Part shown: positions 24,501 through 40,066 of the stretch, piece after piece
How positions within the stretch are numbered: position 1 is the first letter of the stretch
How the letters are laid out: every line of letters starts with the position of its first letter
Position numbers and translations under genes: made by a program
The notes under the pieces: model-generated
Told to the model about the DNA's origin: nothing
The model's input: only the letters and a program-made list of their open reading frames with translations
The model's database searches: none
NCBI GenBank assembly: GCA_025617745.1
Contig: CM046856.1
Location: forward strand, 44,011,049 to 44,075,048
Direction of reading: 5' to 3'
Origin: Heliocidaris erythrogramma
Taxonomy: Eukaryota; Echinodermata; Echinoidea; Camarodonta; Echinometridae
DNA length: 64,000 nucleotides

Positions 24501-27500
24501 TTCCTGTGCTAACTCTGACAAATAAGCTCAAAATGGTCCCTATGGCCCCCTCTGTATCAACCTCTTGGATCTACTAGCATTTTACTCACCAACTTCATAC
24601 ATTTCAACTTGTTGGCTTTCACCAGCCGATAAGGCGATCGATATAGCACCCTCTGTCTTGACGCTAAACTCGATGTACTTGCCAAAGTAGTTTTCATGAA
24701 GAGGATGGAAACTGTACTCAAACTTATCCTCCAGGGACGACTGCTCATAAATGTGGGCGTGAAATACATCTACGTCGTGAGTCGATTTGAGATGACCTTT
24801 GAAATTAATAGAAATGTTTAAGGGGTTTTAAAAGTTTGAATGATCTTAAAAGAACTGCCTGTGGGCAAATATAAAGAAGGAATTACCCTACATTAAAGGG
24901 GAATGGAAGGCAACAGACATTAGCGGACAATCATGTAGATAATAGTCAGCCTGTTAAATATTTTAAAATTACTTTTTTTATTATTTAAGAAGAAGAACAA
25001 TGTCTCAAAAAGTTGCAGTTCCTTGCTTTACATTATCCCATGGGGGCTGCCATTTTCTTTAAAAAGTAATGTTAGAGCAGTGCTATTTCTAGGTACGATG
25101 ACACACATGATCACCTGTGGAATGCATGAAACTGGATTTCATCATAATAGACCATTTTTGCAGTCATGTACATTCAAATAAAGGGATTTTTTTATCCTGT
25201 CATATAACCTAATTGTGTCAAGATATTTGGTTCAGCTCTTTCATAAGTGAAGCAGTTTGTTTTTTTGTTAAGCAGGATTTGCATAGACAAGTTGTTGATT
25301 GGTCAGACAAAGGTTTGTCAATTATTCAGAGAAGTGACAAAGACCTACATACAACTGTTCCATACAAAATCAACTGTACGAGAGATGGGCTACCAAGATG
25401 GCTGCCATTTTGCATTGGTGGATTTGGTTCTACAATAGTTATTTATTATGCAAGACCATATCCATTGTGCACAAGTAAATGGACATGTACGACAATGAAA
25501 TCACAGTTATCAAAATGGCAGCCCCCGTGAGGGAATAACGATCAAGGAATCTGCCAACATTAGAGAGACTGATCTCCTTACTGAGCAATCAAATAGAAGT
25601 ATTTTCAAGATATTTTGAACAGTCAGGCTGACAACTTTCCACATGATTATCAGCTAATTTTTTATTGAGTTTCATTCTCCTTCAATATCCTCAAGACATT
25701 GAAGAGGTTCGTCTGATATGTGGAGTTGATTATTAAAAAACAAATTTCTTGTCTAAAAATCAATGGATTGGTGGTGTAACTAGGTAATGTGTTTCTTTTT
25801 ATCCCCTAGATTATACATTGATGATTGATGAAAACGCCAAGATGACACCTGTAGAATCAGCAAGCTAGTAGCTTCTCCATCAGCTGTCGCAGTGACAGAA
25901 ATATGAAAAATTATATAGGTCCTTGAAAGTGTAATTTCATGAATTGCCATTGATTAGCTCTCTTGGATTTAATAACGTCTCTCTCACATTAGCCTGAACA
26001 TAACTTTGGTAGCTGTCAACATATAGTGATACAGTTTCTCACCAGTTGCTGAACTTTAGTAGTAATATTTATAGAACATCCAGTCATAATATGTAATACT
26101 TTCAGCGAAATTTTCAGTGATACAGTTTCTCACCGGTTGCTGAACTGTAGTAGTAATATTTATAGAACATCCAGTCATATGTCACTCTTCCGTCTTCACC
26201 CGACACAAACCAGATGTACCTCGCACCGATCGGCTTCTCTAAATTGGCAACCATGAATGGTTCGCTATCTTCAGCTCCGACTTCTATGATACTACCATCG
26301 ACAGAGACCCAGAACGTAGCGTTGCGATCCCTTGATAGCTGACCTGCATCGGCACTCACAACCTCCACATTGCTGCGAGAGACAGATGATTTCTTGTTGT
26401 TGTCGACCCCCAACCCTGTAGCATGAAACAAAGCGTAAAGATGCTTTCTTTTATTGGTATACCTCAGCTTGATTTTGTAGATATTGTCGTAGAAATTTAT
26501 ATGTGATGTATTACCTCGGAAAGTGTAAAAGCCAAAAAACAATTTTACAGCAAAAGTTGAAAAAAATACCGACCGGATATCCTCCCTCCATTTGAAGGGC
26601 CAGTAAAGAAGGAATTTGGAGTGGAACTACAACTTCGGCAGTCCAAGTACAGTCTATCTATTTGAGTTCAGTAGCTCCCTCCCCAGTCCGGGAGAATACA
26701 GCACCCCCCTTATTAATTTTCTGGGAACGCCACCGATACTGACAATACTCACGGATCTGTACAACGTCAACTGCATCAAAACTGGAAGTCTGATCAGAGA
26801 GGGCAATGAGGGCGTTCTGTTCGGCAGCCACACTGAACATGAATTTCATCTCAGACTGATCACGTGACACTGTGTAGCTTTTGGGATAGCGAAGGTTGCT
26901 GTGCACTTGTCCAGTCTTGAACATGGATATCAAGGTAGTTCCTGTCAAGGTACAAATGCTGAGGATCTGACTTAGGTTATACATCGGTTAGGCGTACTTG
27001 CATGGTTCTAGGTGATGTTTGGAACATTACCAAGTTCGGTTACGGTTAATAGATATCCGTCGACGTTTGGAACACCACAACATTTGTCGATGTACTCACT
27101 TTCGAAAAGAAGAATACTGAATCCTTAAAATTCAGAATGGTTTGAATCAAGTCAATTAGAGTGATTATGAAATCATTGAAACTTACAGGATAAAGACAAA
27201 TAAAGTTGGTTCTTTCCAAAATAAAGTTGGTTCTTTCCAAAATATTTCTATATATTTTCATCCCCGTCGTGCTCCAGCAACATTCTGTAGGCCTATTAGA
27301 CGTAATGTACGTTTCAACACATTTGGCAATTTTCTAAATTATCAAATGATTTGTGCTCTTCCCAATTATTAATATTTTTACCACACCTGAGTAGAAGATA
27401 AACCGATATACTGTCCACTCTCCTGTCGAACCTCCAAGCGTTCCAAATCCTGCCCAACCAATTTTCAGTGGATCGGCGTCTTCATAGTCCAAGATCACTG

Positions 27501-30500
27501 AATCGGCACCCGCCGCCCCGGCGATCAGTCCTAGACGTATCAGAAGCTTGTTCGTTCTGCCGCAGTGTATGAGCTCTACAAAGAACTTGACGGGCTCGTC
27601 GCTGGCCAAGATGGCGTCCGTCTGCACGGTAAGTGTTGCCGAGCAGTAATACAGGGATATACATCGCATGACATGGGTCTCCCTGTTCTCATTAGCCCCG
27701 ATATCTGCATTTATGAATGTGGGATTTAGTAGAATACACAATTATAGGAACAAGTAGGTCAGACATCAATATTCACAATAGGCACCTAAAATGATTGCAA
27801 GAAAATCGGATTTTTCGCACGAAAACTTTGGAAATCCCTCAAGTTGTTATTCCTTTCATCTGATATGAAACCTAAGAGATGATGCAAAACAGCTGAGCGA
27901 CCCAGCTGGGGGAGGTTAATGAAAATATCGTATTCTTTCTGATTTACAGTTTCCGCTGTGTCCCTTTCTTCTTATCCCGGGATATTTTTCCTTTTCCTTC
28001 TTATAGTGATTTGTTTAGCGCCATAATTATGCTTCCGTAGTCGCAAAGACAGGGGTGAATTTAGACTGTGATCGTCTTAGATTAACCGGTCCCCCAACAA
28101 CTCAGCGACCGCTCCTGTAGCTAAAATACCGACGGGATAGACGCGAAAATTTTTAAATGTCACCTATACTAATTTATCCCTTGGACACGAAGTCAAGAAC
28201 ATGTATTTGAAGAATGTTCCTCCGCATGAGGTATTCACTTACGTAGTTTGTAGCTTGGATAATCAGAGTTTCTATTTTCTGACATTGCCACAACAGCGTC
28301 AGAGGGTGCCTTTACTGAAAACTCAAACCTTGCTGGTCGGGAAGTATCGAGAGGACCGATTTCATTTCGAAGTGGCTCGTCTTCGACACCCGAAGTTCTG
28401 AATGTGGCCTTGTCACCTATAGATAACAGAAATGAGCAAAAGTACTTTATCAATCCACGTGCAAGAAATAAAGGGACGTGAAAATAATAAGCATACATTA
28501 CATGAAAAATGCATTATTCTGTGCATCCCACGCAAACACGCTTGTTGCATCGAAATAATCCAAGAGGTTCATATGCAATAATCCTCATAAGCCTTATTCT
28601 CATTCTAAATCTATTTCTTGCTCTTTTGATAACAGTTTTAAATCTACATGTTAATTTCTTTATGAAACTTTAAATAGATCTGAACTTGAAGTTGTATGCA
28701 GTGCGTTGTCAGACATTCTAATTTTCCTTGAAAGTTGCAGTAAGCAAGAGTTAACACGAATATTAGAGAAATTAGTTTCTTATAAATGACAAAGTGCGAA
28801 TCAAATATAAAATTCAAACTAACCTGGTTCTTCTTTGAGCGTAGAGGGCGCTGCCGATGCTGCAGAGGGTTGGTTGGGATCATCCTCGAAGTTATTCTCC
28901 AGTGGCAGTGGGGAGATGGGTTCTACTATTGCCTGAGTTGTAGTATCTCCTTGTAAAAATATGAGACAGGGTGAGAAACATTTACTCGGATTTATGTAGA
29001 AAAATCTATTGATTTTCAAATACGGTAGGGACACTCTTTTAAATCTGTTTCCAATAATAGTTTTTTTCGCACTTAAGTTTTTTTCGCACTTAAATAGTAA
29101 ATGTCAATAGGACTTAAATGAAGAACAACACATATTATGTTGACGGCCAGAAAGGTGTTTATACTCATATGCTTTTGAATAGATTTGACGCCCTTCTGGA
29201 TATCTGCAGACGTGGAATCAGTGAAATTACTGAACATTTCTTTAGCACTTCTACGGTTCTACCTGGGTTGGCGATCACTTGTTTTGCTGTCGTCCAAACT
29301 CCAAGGCATTGTGTGGTCCTGAAACCAGCATATGTCACATGGATCGGATCCGAGTCCTCGAACATTAGAAGCGTGGATCCATCTGATCGCAGGCTACCTG
29401 CAAGACTAGCCTTACCCAACCGCGCGGACAACGTCCCAGCCTTGCTGACGATATCGATGTAGAAAAATGCGGGAAACACGGTGCTGAGAATATCCGGCGT
29501 CTGGATGACGTGAAGCCGAGTGCACACACGCGAGACGCACTTTGTCACGGTGGTCATCTGGTTGTTGTCAGTACCGATTGCTGTGATTGAACAAAAATTA
29601 AAGACGAATGGTGAAATGTTTCCCAGTGATCAAGATAATTCAACATGAAATGCAAGTGTCATTGTCATATATGGACACAGGTTTTGAATGTAAACAACAA
29701 AAAGACCTTCTACAAGGTTTCTGAAAACGTATTTAATTAATACAATTACTTCGTTGTTATTGCAGTGCACCAGATGTGAGGAGGCACCCTATAGTATTAT
29801 CTAATTGTCATTTTTTATCTGTCACTATGTTCACGACTAATAATATGCCTGATGTAAACAAGGGTACACTATTCATGAAGAATATGGAAATGTTTGCTTA
29901 ACTTGTCAAAATAAAGTTTAAAAAATAAAGCTTAGACATCATGTTAAGTTGTTTTTTTAATGAAATGACGTAATACCGAGCGTATAATTGTCAGAGACGG
30001 ATGTAGTTTTAGCTGTAAAGACCACCTCTGCTGGGCACGGAGCTTGGATTGAGAAATCTATCCGGGCTTCCTGGGCAGCTGGGAACGGTCCGAGCTGGTA
30101 AACGTAGTCATCGGACGGCTTTGTGGCAAACTTAGTTGTCGCAGCTGTGGATGGAATTTTAGATGAGTTATTGTAGGTTCCTCAAAACAAAATAAAATGA
30201 TTAAACCTTAAATAGTGACATATCTAGCGGTTCGCAACTCCTCCATTTTCTATTTATTCATCTCTTTAATTTTTTTTCTATCTTTTTCTTTTTTCAGGGG
30301 GGGGGGGGGGGTGGTGGAGTTGCATCCTTAGTATACACGTGTAAGATTTTCCAACTCGACTCCCATAGCATGTATGTATTAAAGTGCTGAGTAATCAAAT
30401 TAAGCTTTAATGGACAATAATAACAAGTAACTTTCGATTAAAAGAACATTTCAGTTGTGCGTGTTACTTACAATCATAACGGATGAATTGGTTGATGACC

Positions 30501-33500
30501 CATGAAGCACCGGAATAGGGCGTGCGGAATCCCACAAAGGCCACTCGCAATGGACGCTGGATGGTGTAGAGTAACAGTTTCCTGTCCACCACGTCGATAC
30601 CACCGACTTTACCTAACCTCACAAAAAGAGCTCCGCCATCAATCGTACTAAGCTCCAAGAAAAATGTTGTAAGCTTTTTGAGGTTCAACACCCGGTATTC
30701 CAAGGCTGTTTCGAGAAGGGTGCAGTTGGAAGCCACACACTGGTGAAGGCTTAGCTTCTTATTGCTGTCGATTCCAATGCCTTGATGTTGAAACGAATAT
30801 ATAGAATGGTACGGATTATCAAAATTCCTGCTACTGTAACCGTTTTATGATGATCATTCGCTCATAAGTCATAAGATCATGAATACGAATTCCCGGGGGG
30901 GGGGGGGGGAATCAGTTATGTGTTCTTGCAAAGAAGTACCGCATAACTTATGGAACCCCCATGGCCATCGATATATACCAAGAGATTACACAACTAGAGA
31001 AATTACAACAGAGAATAAATTAAAGTTATATAGGGAAAAACAAAAGAAACCCTCAGAGGGTATTAATCACAAGTATAGGATTTTGTAGGCTGTAAGCTTT
31101 TATATAAAGGAGTACTTTTCTACTCACTAACGTAAATGCAAACTATGATAAACTTCAATATCAAATGGCGAAAAGTTCTGGAAAGAGGCAAGTCAAAAGG
31201 CCATTGAGACATTTTCCCCCAAAGTAATATTCGCGTAAATTTTCAAAATTGAATGATGAGCGCTTTTAGAACAACTGCAACAGCCATGACAACAGCAACA
31301 GCAACAGCAACAACAGGGAGCTGTATAGGTTAATAATGGCCATTTCACACGAGGCGTTATAACCTGCGCTAATTAATCTATTGATGTAGTCTGATGTAAT
31401 TTGCCCGTAAGCTAGTAATTCAACGCATTGTCTGCACTCTGCATTCTGAATTCACTTTTTTGTACGATGCCTCTCTTAAACCACAGTCACACCAACAAGA
31501 CCGACGCCAGACCGACGCCAGACCGAACAAAAAATTGCGATGCCACCGATGGCCAAGAATCGGTCGGCTTGGAGTCAGTGTGGGATCAGTTTGGTGGTGT
31601 GATTGTGGTATTACATGGCGCGTCAAAGACCACACCAGTCTCGGACGCAGCATTACGTCAGCAAAATAGTGTCTCGAGTGCAACGCATTGCACTTACGTA
31701 TTTCATATCTATCAGGTTGATCGCCCTGGACAGCCGAAATAGATAATATCACTGCAGACTGTGACGTAACGGCGAATTCAAATCGTGAGACGCCCTCTGG
31801 TTTTGCGTCAGCTGATTTGGAGTTCTCGTGATGAGCAAGGGGAAAGTAATGGAACGACTCTCCAGCTGTCGTCTGGAAACTAGTAAGATCCTCTGCAGAA
31901 CAACAAAAGTAAATTTAATCAAAGGAAATGATAAATATACAGCTATGATATAAGCTATGCAAGGTACAATGATTTTGACAATTGTATAAGGGCATCTCTT
32001 CTGGACAGGGCTTTCCAAGATTAAAGCTTAAATGGTGCACGCCTAACTTTAAAGTGGTACTAGTTGTCAACAAGGATTCTGGAAAGTCTCTCGCAATCAA
32101 TTTATTTTTTGACTTGATTAAAGACTAACTGCTGGAAACTTTTCATTAACAAACCCATGAACCAACATTATACTTTCTGTTTAATGGACGGTTAATTCAA
32201 CATTTAAAAAAAAATACAAGCTGGATCAATAATGTGGGGATCATCAGAGTGTTAACATGTAAAAAAAAAGGGGGGGATCAACTTCAAGGCTCTAAAATGA
32301 ATTTTTTTTCAAGTCCAATCACTTAGACCAGTGAAAACCAGTATAACCAGTTTAACTATTTGACCTTGGTATGTTACTTACAAGAGCAGGCCTACGTCAT
32401 ATTCAGCTGGATATTCTGGTCTCTTTAAGGGCGACAGCAGGACACTGAATGGGGGCTAGAACTGCTACGCCTACAAGCTGTAAGCCAGCTAACGAGCAAT
32501 CAAATCCTCAGATTTTACATTTTCCCGCCGAAGGTGAAAAAGATTTTGATTCTAAATGTTGCTGATAAAGTCCCCAAAGGCATGAATTTGTAGAAATTTA
32601 CGAAATGCATTTGCCGACAAAACAGCACGGAGGTGTTAACCCAGATATCTCCCTTCATGTAGAGAAGCCTTTGCCGTCTATTTACCCGGTAGTAAGATCT
32701 TGCGGTGAACCGTCCAATCTCCCCACACATCATAGGTTCTGATTCCCACGTATTCAATCTTCAGTGGACTTGAATCTTCATAAGATAGCAACATAGTGCT
32801 TTCTATATCCAAGACGTCACCTTTACCCAGCCTTATCTATATAAAAAATAGGAAGAAAGATAATCAGTTATTCAGATTATCTATAACATATTTTCAAAGA
32901 CGAAAAATGCCTATATACCATGTTTTAACTTTACATCATAGCAATACATAGTATAGTTGATTTCATAAATTGATCAAGACCTTCACTAGGTAGTAACAGA
33001 GTGCTTTCTATATTGAAAAAATGAAGCAGTACTGAACGTCATTCTTTTTCCCTTATCGATACAGAATACATCATACATTGGGATCATAATAATACTTGTA
33101 CCAACATAATTATATTCAATGAAAAAAATATATTTATTGATATAATCACGCATAATCCATTTTCACCTCGTAAACATCAATTGACCGGAATTTTCATTTT
33201 CTATATCATATAAGACGATCAACATTATATAGTTTAAGGTTATTAAGGTGGTTTAACAGTGCGTGACATATTAATTCGATTGATGTATGCTTACCCTTAC
33301 TAAGCCGTCCGGTGAAGGAATAATCTCGATGAAAAAGAGAGTTTTCTTGATCGACTTGAGAACATAAGGAGTGTCCTCGCTCAGTACAGTATAGCAAACA
33401 GATTCAACACATCTCTTCAATTCTGTCTTTAGGTTGCCCTCTGTACCAATTACTGCGGAGATAACAAGGACATGTAGTTAATATATTAGTCACTTTTTCC

Positions 33501-36428
33501 TCTCATTTGTGTAAAAAACTTCATGTTAATTAATCTTCTAACTTGGGGCTATTACAAATTCCGAATGTAAAAAAATCAAGGGGTGAACGTGCCTTTGCTC
33601 ATGCTGGGCCATCCCTGTGGAATTCTCTTCCACAGGGACTAAGGGACTTAACTTCCAGTGAATTGTTTAAGTCCAACATTAAAACGTATCTCTTTGAGAT
33701 GCCATAACTTGAAAACAGACATTATTTTATTGATTATCTTTATGACCTTTTGTAATTGCGTAGAATTTTTTTGCATGCTTGTATTCTATCATATCTTTCT
33801 TTCAATCATTCTTTTTGTAAGCGCCGTGAGCATTTGATCAAAATGGATTTGGCACTATATAAATTTTATATATTATTATTATTATTATTATTTGCTGCGG
33901 GCTTTATTTCGTCAAAATATTATGGTGAGGTTGGGTTACGATTGGGCTTAGGTTTGGATATAGTGCTGGGTATAGGTTTGAAGTTTGGAAATCGGTGAGT
34001 TTACTGTCGTACAGTTCGGCTATTATATAGCCTTGGTTTAAAAGAAAATTACACTCGAAAATCATACAAATAAGTATAAAAAGAAGTAACAGTGTGATCA
34101 GTATGAAGGAAGAAAATACACATTGGTGATGAAAAGGAGGGTGGAATTTGGGGAGAAAATTGGATATTATTTAGGGGCCGCGGAGCGTTTTTGAATGGGG
34201 AGGGGGTGCTGATTTCATTTCACTTGAATAATGACAATTTCGACCCCTTTTTCGTGGATTTTAAGAAACGAGTCTACTAAAAAAAAAAAGTGGGGGCTGC
34301 AGCCCCCCCCCCCCCCCCCTGGTTCCGCGGCCATGTTATTCACTACTTCGTTTTTAACCGCTGGTAACGTAAATGGATATTTAATTTCATGACAGCATTT
34401 TCAACAACATTAAAATTATTTACAATGCATGTGGGCGGAGATGAGTTCAGGGTGGGAAACTACATTTTCTTCTCGTTTCTCATGTTCCTTCTTTTCGCTC
34501 CCCTCTCTCTTTCTCTATCAGTGCCTCTCACTTTTCGTTACTTTATGAGCCATTCAATGTGCCAGGAAGACTCGAACGTCCATGCCTCTATTTATATGCC
34601 ATTAATAAATAATATTAAACTAACGTATTTCGTAGTAGTCAGTGTCGGATCCATTGTGAGAGATAAGAGCCACGGCAACATTTTTCTCGGCTTTCACTGA
34701 AAACTGGCCTCTGCTCCCAGTCGTTAGATCGAGAGGTCCAAGCTTGTTGATGTAGCCCGAGACACCATCTGTTGTTACATTTGTTGAATCGCCTGGAACG
34801 AGAGGTTAACGCAATAGACCATCATGGATCTTATTGTAAAATGTTACCATGTCGCGATAATAAAATCCAAGTCACATTTAAACATAGATTCGAAAGCAAC
34901 CCTCTTAACCCTTTGATTACTGAATTATCTCATTCCCATAGGCTTAAAGGCATTCGGTTGGATTTTGATATCTGTCTTGTATAATGATGTTCAGAAGAAT
35001 AAATAAATAGCCAGGCACAGAAAGGTTTTCAAATATATAATGCTATTATTAAGATATCTGTGACTGAATACTCCCATTTACGAAAGCGTATGGCCATACG
35101 CTTTAGTCTAACACTGAGTCAATGAGGGAAAATTTTTGTGAAGCACATGCAGCACATGATGATTTTGAAGTGCTTCTTTTCCCCCTGGGCTTCATTTTTA
35201 CACCATATTACATACACTGATAGCATGTAAGGCCAAACAGCTCAGATTTTATCAAGCCTCCACAAAGTTACCTAATCACTTTAATACAGGACCACACATA
35301 TCCGTTAGGCATAGGGTTAACATTTGTACCTGGATGGGCATTGTTGAATATTTCAAGCAAATAAATGCGTTGTGTAAGATGAACGTCAAACTGTCAAAGC
35401 AACATTTATATCTTGTTGGTTTTGTGATTTTATTGGTTTTATATTACCATTATGACCAAAGACGTATACTTGCAGAGCATTCATATCGAATATTATCTGC
35501 CGTGAGGTAAGCGACAAATGTGAATCTAAAGATATGAACAGTAGGATGACAAAATACAGAACTTTTTCGGCTTGAGTTGTCTATGAGATCGGGTGGAAAA
35601 GACGATGACTTTATTGGATAGGAGATTAACAATTTAGGAAGAGAAGAGTAAACTTAACGGAAAGCAGGACATCTCACTATACTACCAGCCGAAGAGACCG
35701 AAAGCTCACAGACCCTCTTGTGAAAAGTTGTCAGAAGGCACCAAGATTCATTGAATTTTAAAAAGGGAAAGACGGGATGGTGCAATGGCAAATTGATGAT
35801 TATCTTTTGGGGGATGGGGTGGTGGGCAGGACATCATTGTATAAATTAAGGGACGTTGGACAAAATGGAGGGGTAATAGTTACCTGACATCTCTACTCGC
35901 GGATCATATTTTGGCGGCTCCAAATCGGGAACTACATTTTCGTCACCGGTTGATCCGTCCAGACTTCCAGCCGATTGACCATTACCAGAGGAACTCACAT
36001 TGCTGACCATCATAATCGGCATAGAATTGAATTGAACTGAACTGACTTGATTTATTCAAAAATATATACATACATCATCACCATACATGTACATGTATCT
36101 AAGATGTAAATTACATGGTATATTCACATAAAAGTTATATATATACCCGGCTTGTCTTTGTTCAAAACTTACCTGCCCCCGACAAAGGAATTAATTAATA
36201 AGGTTGAAGATTTGTCAAATCTGTCGGTCAATTGAATCTGGTGTCGCCGAAACCACTAACCCGTCTCCGTGGTCTAGTGGTTAAGGCACTGGCGTTCTAA
36301 GCCAACGACCCGGGTTCGATTCCCGGCGGAGACATTTTTTCAGCCTTTGCAAAAAATTTCAAAAAGGGAGGACAGCTCTGGGGAACTTTGATTTGAGCTA
36401 CGCAACGTTATTCTCGCATTTCTTTCAC

Positions 36429-36467
<39 letters not shown>

Positions 36468-37374
36468 AAATAAAGGATGACTGAAATGCATTGATTGCCA
36501 ATTACAGAAATTTTATTCTCCAAATTTTCGGGGGTCCTCCCCCTTCGTCAGGGAAAACGTGAATTTGTGTATATTCACGTTTTCCCTGACGAAGTCTTCA
36601 CGTTTTCACGTTTTCAGTCTTCAAGTCTTCACGTTTTCCCTGACGAAGGGGGAGGACACCCGAAAATAAATAATACTATAATATAATACTATAAGATTTG
36701 TCAATCTGTCGGTCAATTGAATCTGGTGTCGCCGAAACCACTAACCCGTCTCCGTGGTCTAGTGGTTAAGGCATTGGCGTTCTAAGCCAACGACCCGGGT
36801 TCGATTCCCGGCGGAGACATTTTTTCAGCCTTTGCAAAAATTTCAAAAAGGGAGGACAGCTCTGGGGAACTTTGATTGAGCTACGCAACGTTATTCTCGC
36901 AATTTCTTTCACATTTGTATTTATTTCCACGAGATTTGCCAAAGCTGTTGTATATGTTATTTCCTTACACTTGTTAATAATTATTCTAATGTATACATGT
37001 ATTCAAAGCATTCGCTTGGATCCAGCTGAGGCACGCGGCTTGTCTTTGTTCAAAACTCACCTGCCCCCGACAAAGGAATTAATTAATAAGGTTGAGGATT
37101 TGTCAATCTGTCGGTCAATTGAATCTGGTGTCGCCGAAACCACTAACCCGTCTCCGTGGTCTAGTGGTTAAGGCATTGGCGTTCTAAGCCAACGACCCGG
37201 GTTCGATTCCCGGCGGAGACATTTTTTCAGCCTTTGCAAAAATTTCAAAAATGGAGGACAGCTCTGGGGAACTTTGATTGAGCTACGCAACGTTATTCTC
37301 GCAATTTCTTTCACATTTGTATTTATTTCCACGAGATTTGCCAAAGCTGTTGTATATGTTATTTCCTTACACTT

Positions 37375-37412
<38 letters not shown>

Positions 37413-39069
37413 GAATGGATCGTTGTAAGCTTTATTCAAAGCTTGATAAAGAAGACATAGTTCCGCGATGGACTGTTAAGTATTCGAGAAAGAGAGAGAA
37501 GAGGTAATTTTTTAAAAGAAAAGAGAATCAAAGTATTTAAAGAAAAAAGGGGTATTCGACATCATTATTGTTGGATAAATATACACAAATTCAAGCAACC
37601 TACCCTTCTGGCAGAAGTGGCCGGGTGACCTTCGAATGTGTTGGTTCGGTCGCAAGTGCTGGTGGTTCTGGTTCTTTCTCGGCGACTGTTGAAGGCTTGT
37701 CAGTGACCATAACTCTATCGTCCCGTCCTTGTAAAGAGATTTAAGGTGAAAAGTTAACATATTTCTAGTAAGTAGCAGTGGCATAGAGTGGGCCCTGTCA
37801 TTTAGGGGACACTGGCATCATGTAGGCCTAGGTGAATTAACAACCCAGGGTGTTGGAGGGGCTCCTATCATCTTCTCTCCCTTTTGTTCGTTCTCTGTTT
37901 TTTCTCTCTTTTTTCGCCTTTAAGTAACTATGCCACGAACGTAGGACCAAGAGATTCTACTTGGTAAATGTTTGAAAGAAAATTTGCACATTTCGTACTA
38001 AAATATAAGTTCAGTACAATTAATCACCTTATGAGGAAATTGTTCTTTGAGGCAGAAGGAATAAAAAGGTCTAATATTTCGAAAACGGATAAGTAATACA
38101 ATAAAAGCTGCTTTAGAAACCACTTGTATAGAAAGATCACCCGTTTATAAACACCACATTTAATGTTTCCCTCGAAGCGTATCTATCATTGAAATCTGTA
38201 CATCGCTAACCTGCAGATAAAAGACTACCTGCTCATAAAGACCACATTTCTTGTCTTCCTTGAGCGGTCTTTATATACAGGTTTCATTGTACTTACCTTC
38301 TTCTCCTATGTATTTCAGACCGAAGAAGGTCCAGAGATCAATGCCGGTGGTCGCTCGCTGGAGACCAATATACTTCAGACTGTCGCGCTCGACGTCGAAG
38401 AGATAAAGCAGGGGAGTGTCCTCACCGCTGATTCCGAAGTAGAGGGACGAATCGACGAGCTTTACAAATAAATAGGCTCGGTCACCCAGATTAAGACGAT
38501 TACCAGAGTAAGAAGCAATGGCCACGCCATTGTAAGCGACATCAATTCGGCTGGTACCAACACTGTCACTGTTTGTGAAAGCTTTGATAGAATGAAAAGG
38601 GAAATTACGCAATATGTACTGTTAACAGATATTTATTTGATATTTATTCATTTATTTATTTCTGATATTTAGACAGGGGGACTCATTATCATCAATAATG
38701 GATGTTCGGGGGTGGGGGATCCAGGATTATCCGAAAGAGAGAAGGGTGATTTTTTTCCCCTCACAGTAATTCTTTTCCTAGGAATATGATTTCAGAAATC
38801 TTACTGGTGATCTTCAGTGCAGTTTTTAACCCCTGAAATTTCTGGCTGCCCTTCAGATTATCCGAAAGGTGGGCCGCCAACCTACTTTACCATTGTAAAT
38901 GTATAATGCTGGTTTTCATGCCCTTTCCCCAATAGTGGGGTAACGGCCCCCTGGCCACCTCGATCTACATATGATTTTCCTTAATCACTCTTCGTCTATT
39001 TATACCCGTTTATAGTACGTCGTAGTTGAATCTACTAAAACACCCCTCCCCCCCCCCCCCAAAAAAAAA

Positions 39070-39100
<31 letters not shown>

Positions 39101-39525
39101 ATAAATTAATTAATTAATTAAACATATAAATTAAAAAAAATAAATAAATAAAAATTTTAAAAAATATATAAACAAATAATATACGCTAGTCATCGACTTG
39201 TCATGTCTTCGTCGTTATTAGATTTCGTTTAATTACATTAAAAATATTGCAGGCGATCAGCAAAATCATCAGCGGGTTTGAACTTTATCTTTTTCTGAAT
39301 ATAGTATCGAAACTCCTGTGAGGGCGTCCCTCCCACATATATATCGGAATGGATCACCCCAAAACTGAATGGATTTTAAAAATTCGTTTCACCATGACCT
39401 CGGCGTTCAGAAAGTTTAAAAGCGAAAAAATTTGCATCGAAACCATGAGCTATTCTTTAGCTCATGGGTAGGATTTTGTAAAGGACGGTGTAGAAAAATT
39501 CGAACATTCTGACAAGGCCCCCCCC

Positions 39526-39569
<44 letters not shown>

Positions 39570-40023
39570 TATCACTTTCATGCAGATAAAAAATAATTAA
39601 TGGGCCAAAATTGGGTTTGTGTAGTTAAGGTATGCCACTTTGGTTTCAAAAGGAGGGGTGCACGGGCCAGGTGATCCCTCCCCCAAGTCCACCAGTGCTT
39701 TAGAAAAATATGACTTCTTTCAAGCATATGTTCGAAAATTCTAGAGTGCCAGTTGGAATCTTACTAAGCTTATATCCTACTCCTGGTTCATGTTTGGGTT
39801 CAGATGAGAAGTACAGGTAGGTCACGTCCGTCACCATGGCTGAAAACAGGAACATGAAGTCCCCCGATGGAATCAGGAGATCATAGACAGGTGCCTCCAA
39901 TGCATGTAAGTAGATTGATACCGCCCCTGTGTAACATAGATACATGGATGCATATTATAGTCAAGCTTGCAATAAAAACACATTTTGGGAAATATCATCT
40001 AGTAAACAGTAATGATGATGTTG

Positions 40024-40066
<43 letters not shown>

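Larger units (their letters stand above)
36149..37380 (+). repeat. Three tandem tRNA-bearing repeat units
   Basis: The flanks around the three tRNA genes are also repeated. Upstream 'aatctggtgtcgccgaaacc' is common to all three, and downstream 'cagcctttgcaaaaa' and 'ggaggacagctctggggaac' are common to all. Units 2 and 3 start 402 bp apart and share a further ~150 bp downstream. Units 1 and 2 are 485 bp apart because of an inserted (TA)n and foldback segment. This is local tandem duplication, not retroposition. Confidence 0.85.

Noticed and set aside
24155-25530. Frames of 70-105 residues around 24.2-25.5 kb
   Set aside because: They fall in intron and in the inverted-repeat element 24893-25687 and show no family resemblance or splice continuity.
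36149-37380. Regularly spaced repeats as a CRISPR-like array or a tRNA-derived SINE
   Set aside because: Spacing is 400-485 bp with duplicated flanks and intact tRNA structure plus terminators; there are no poly-A tails or target duplications.
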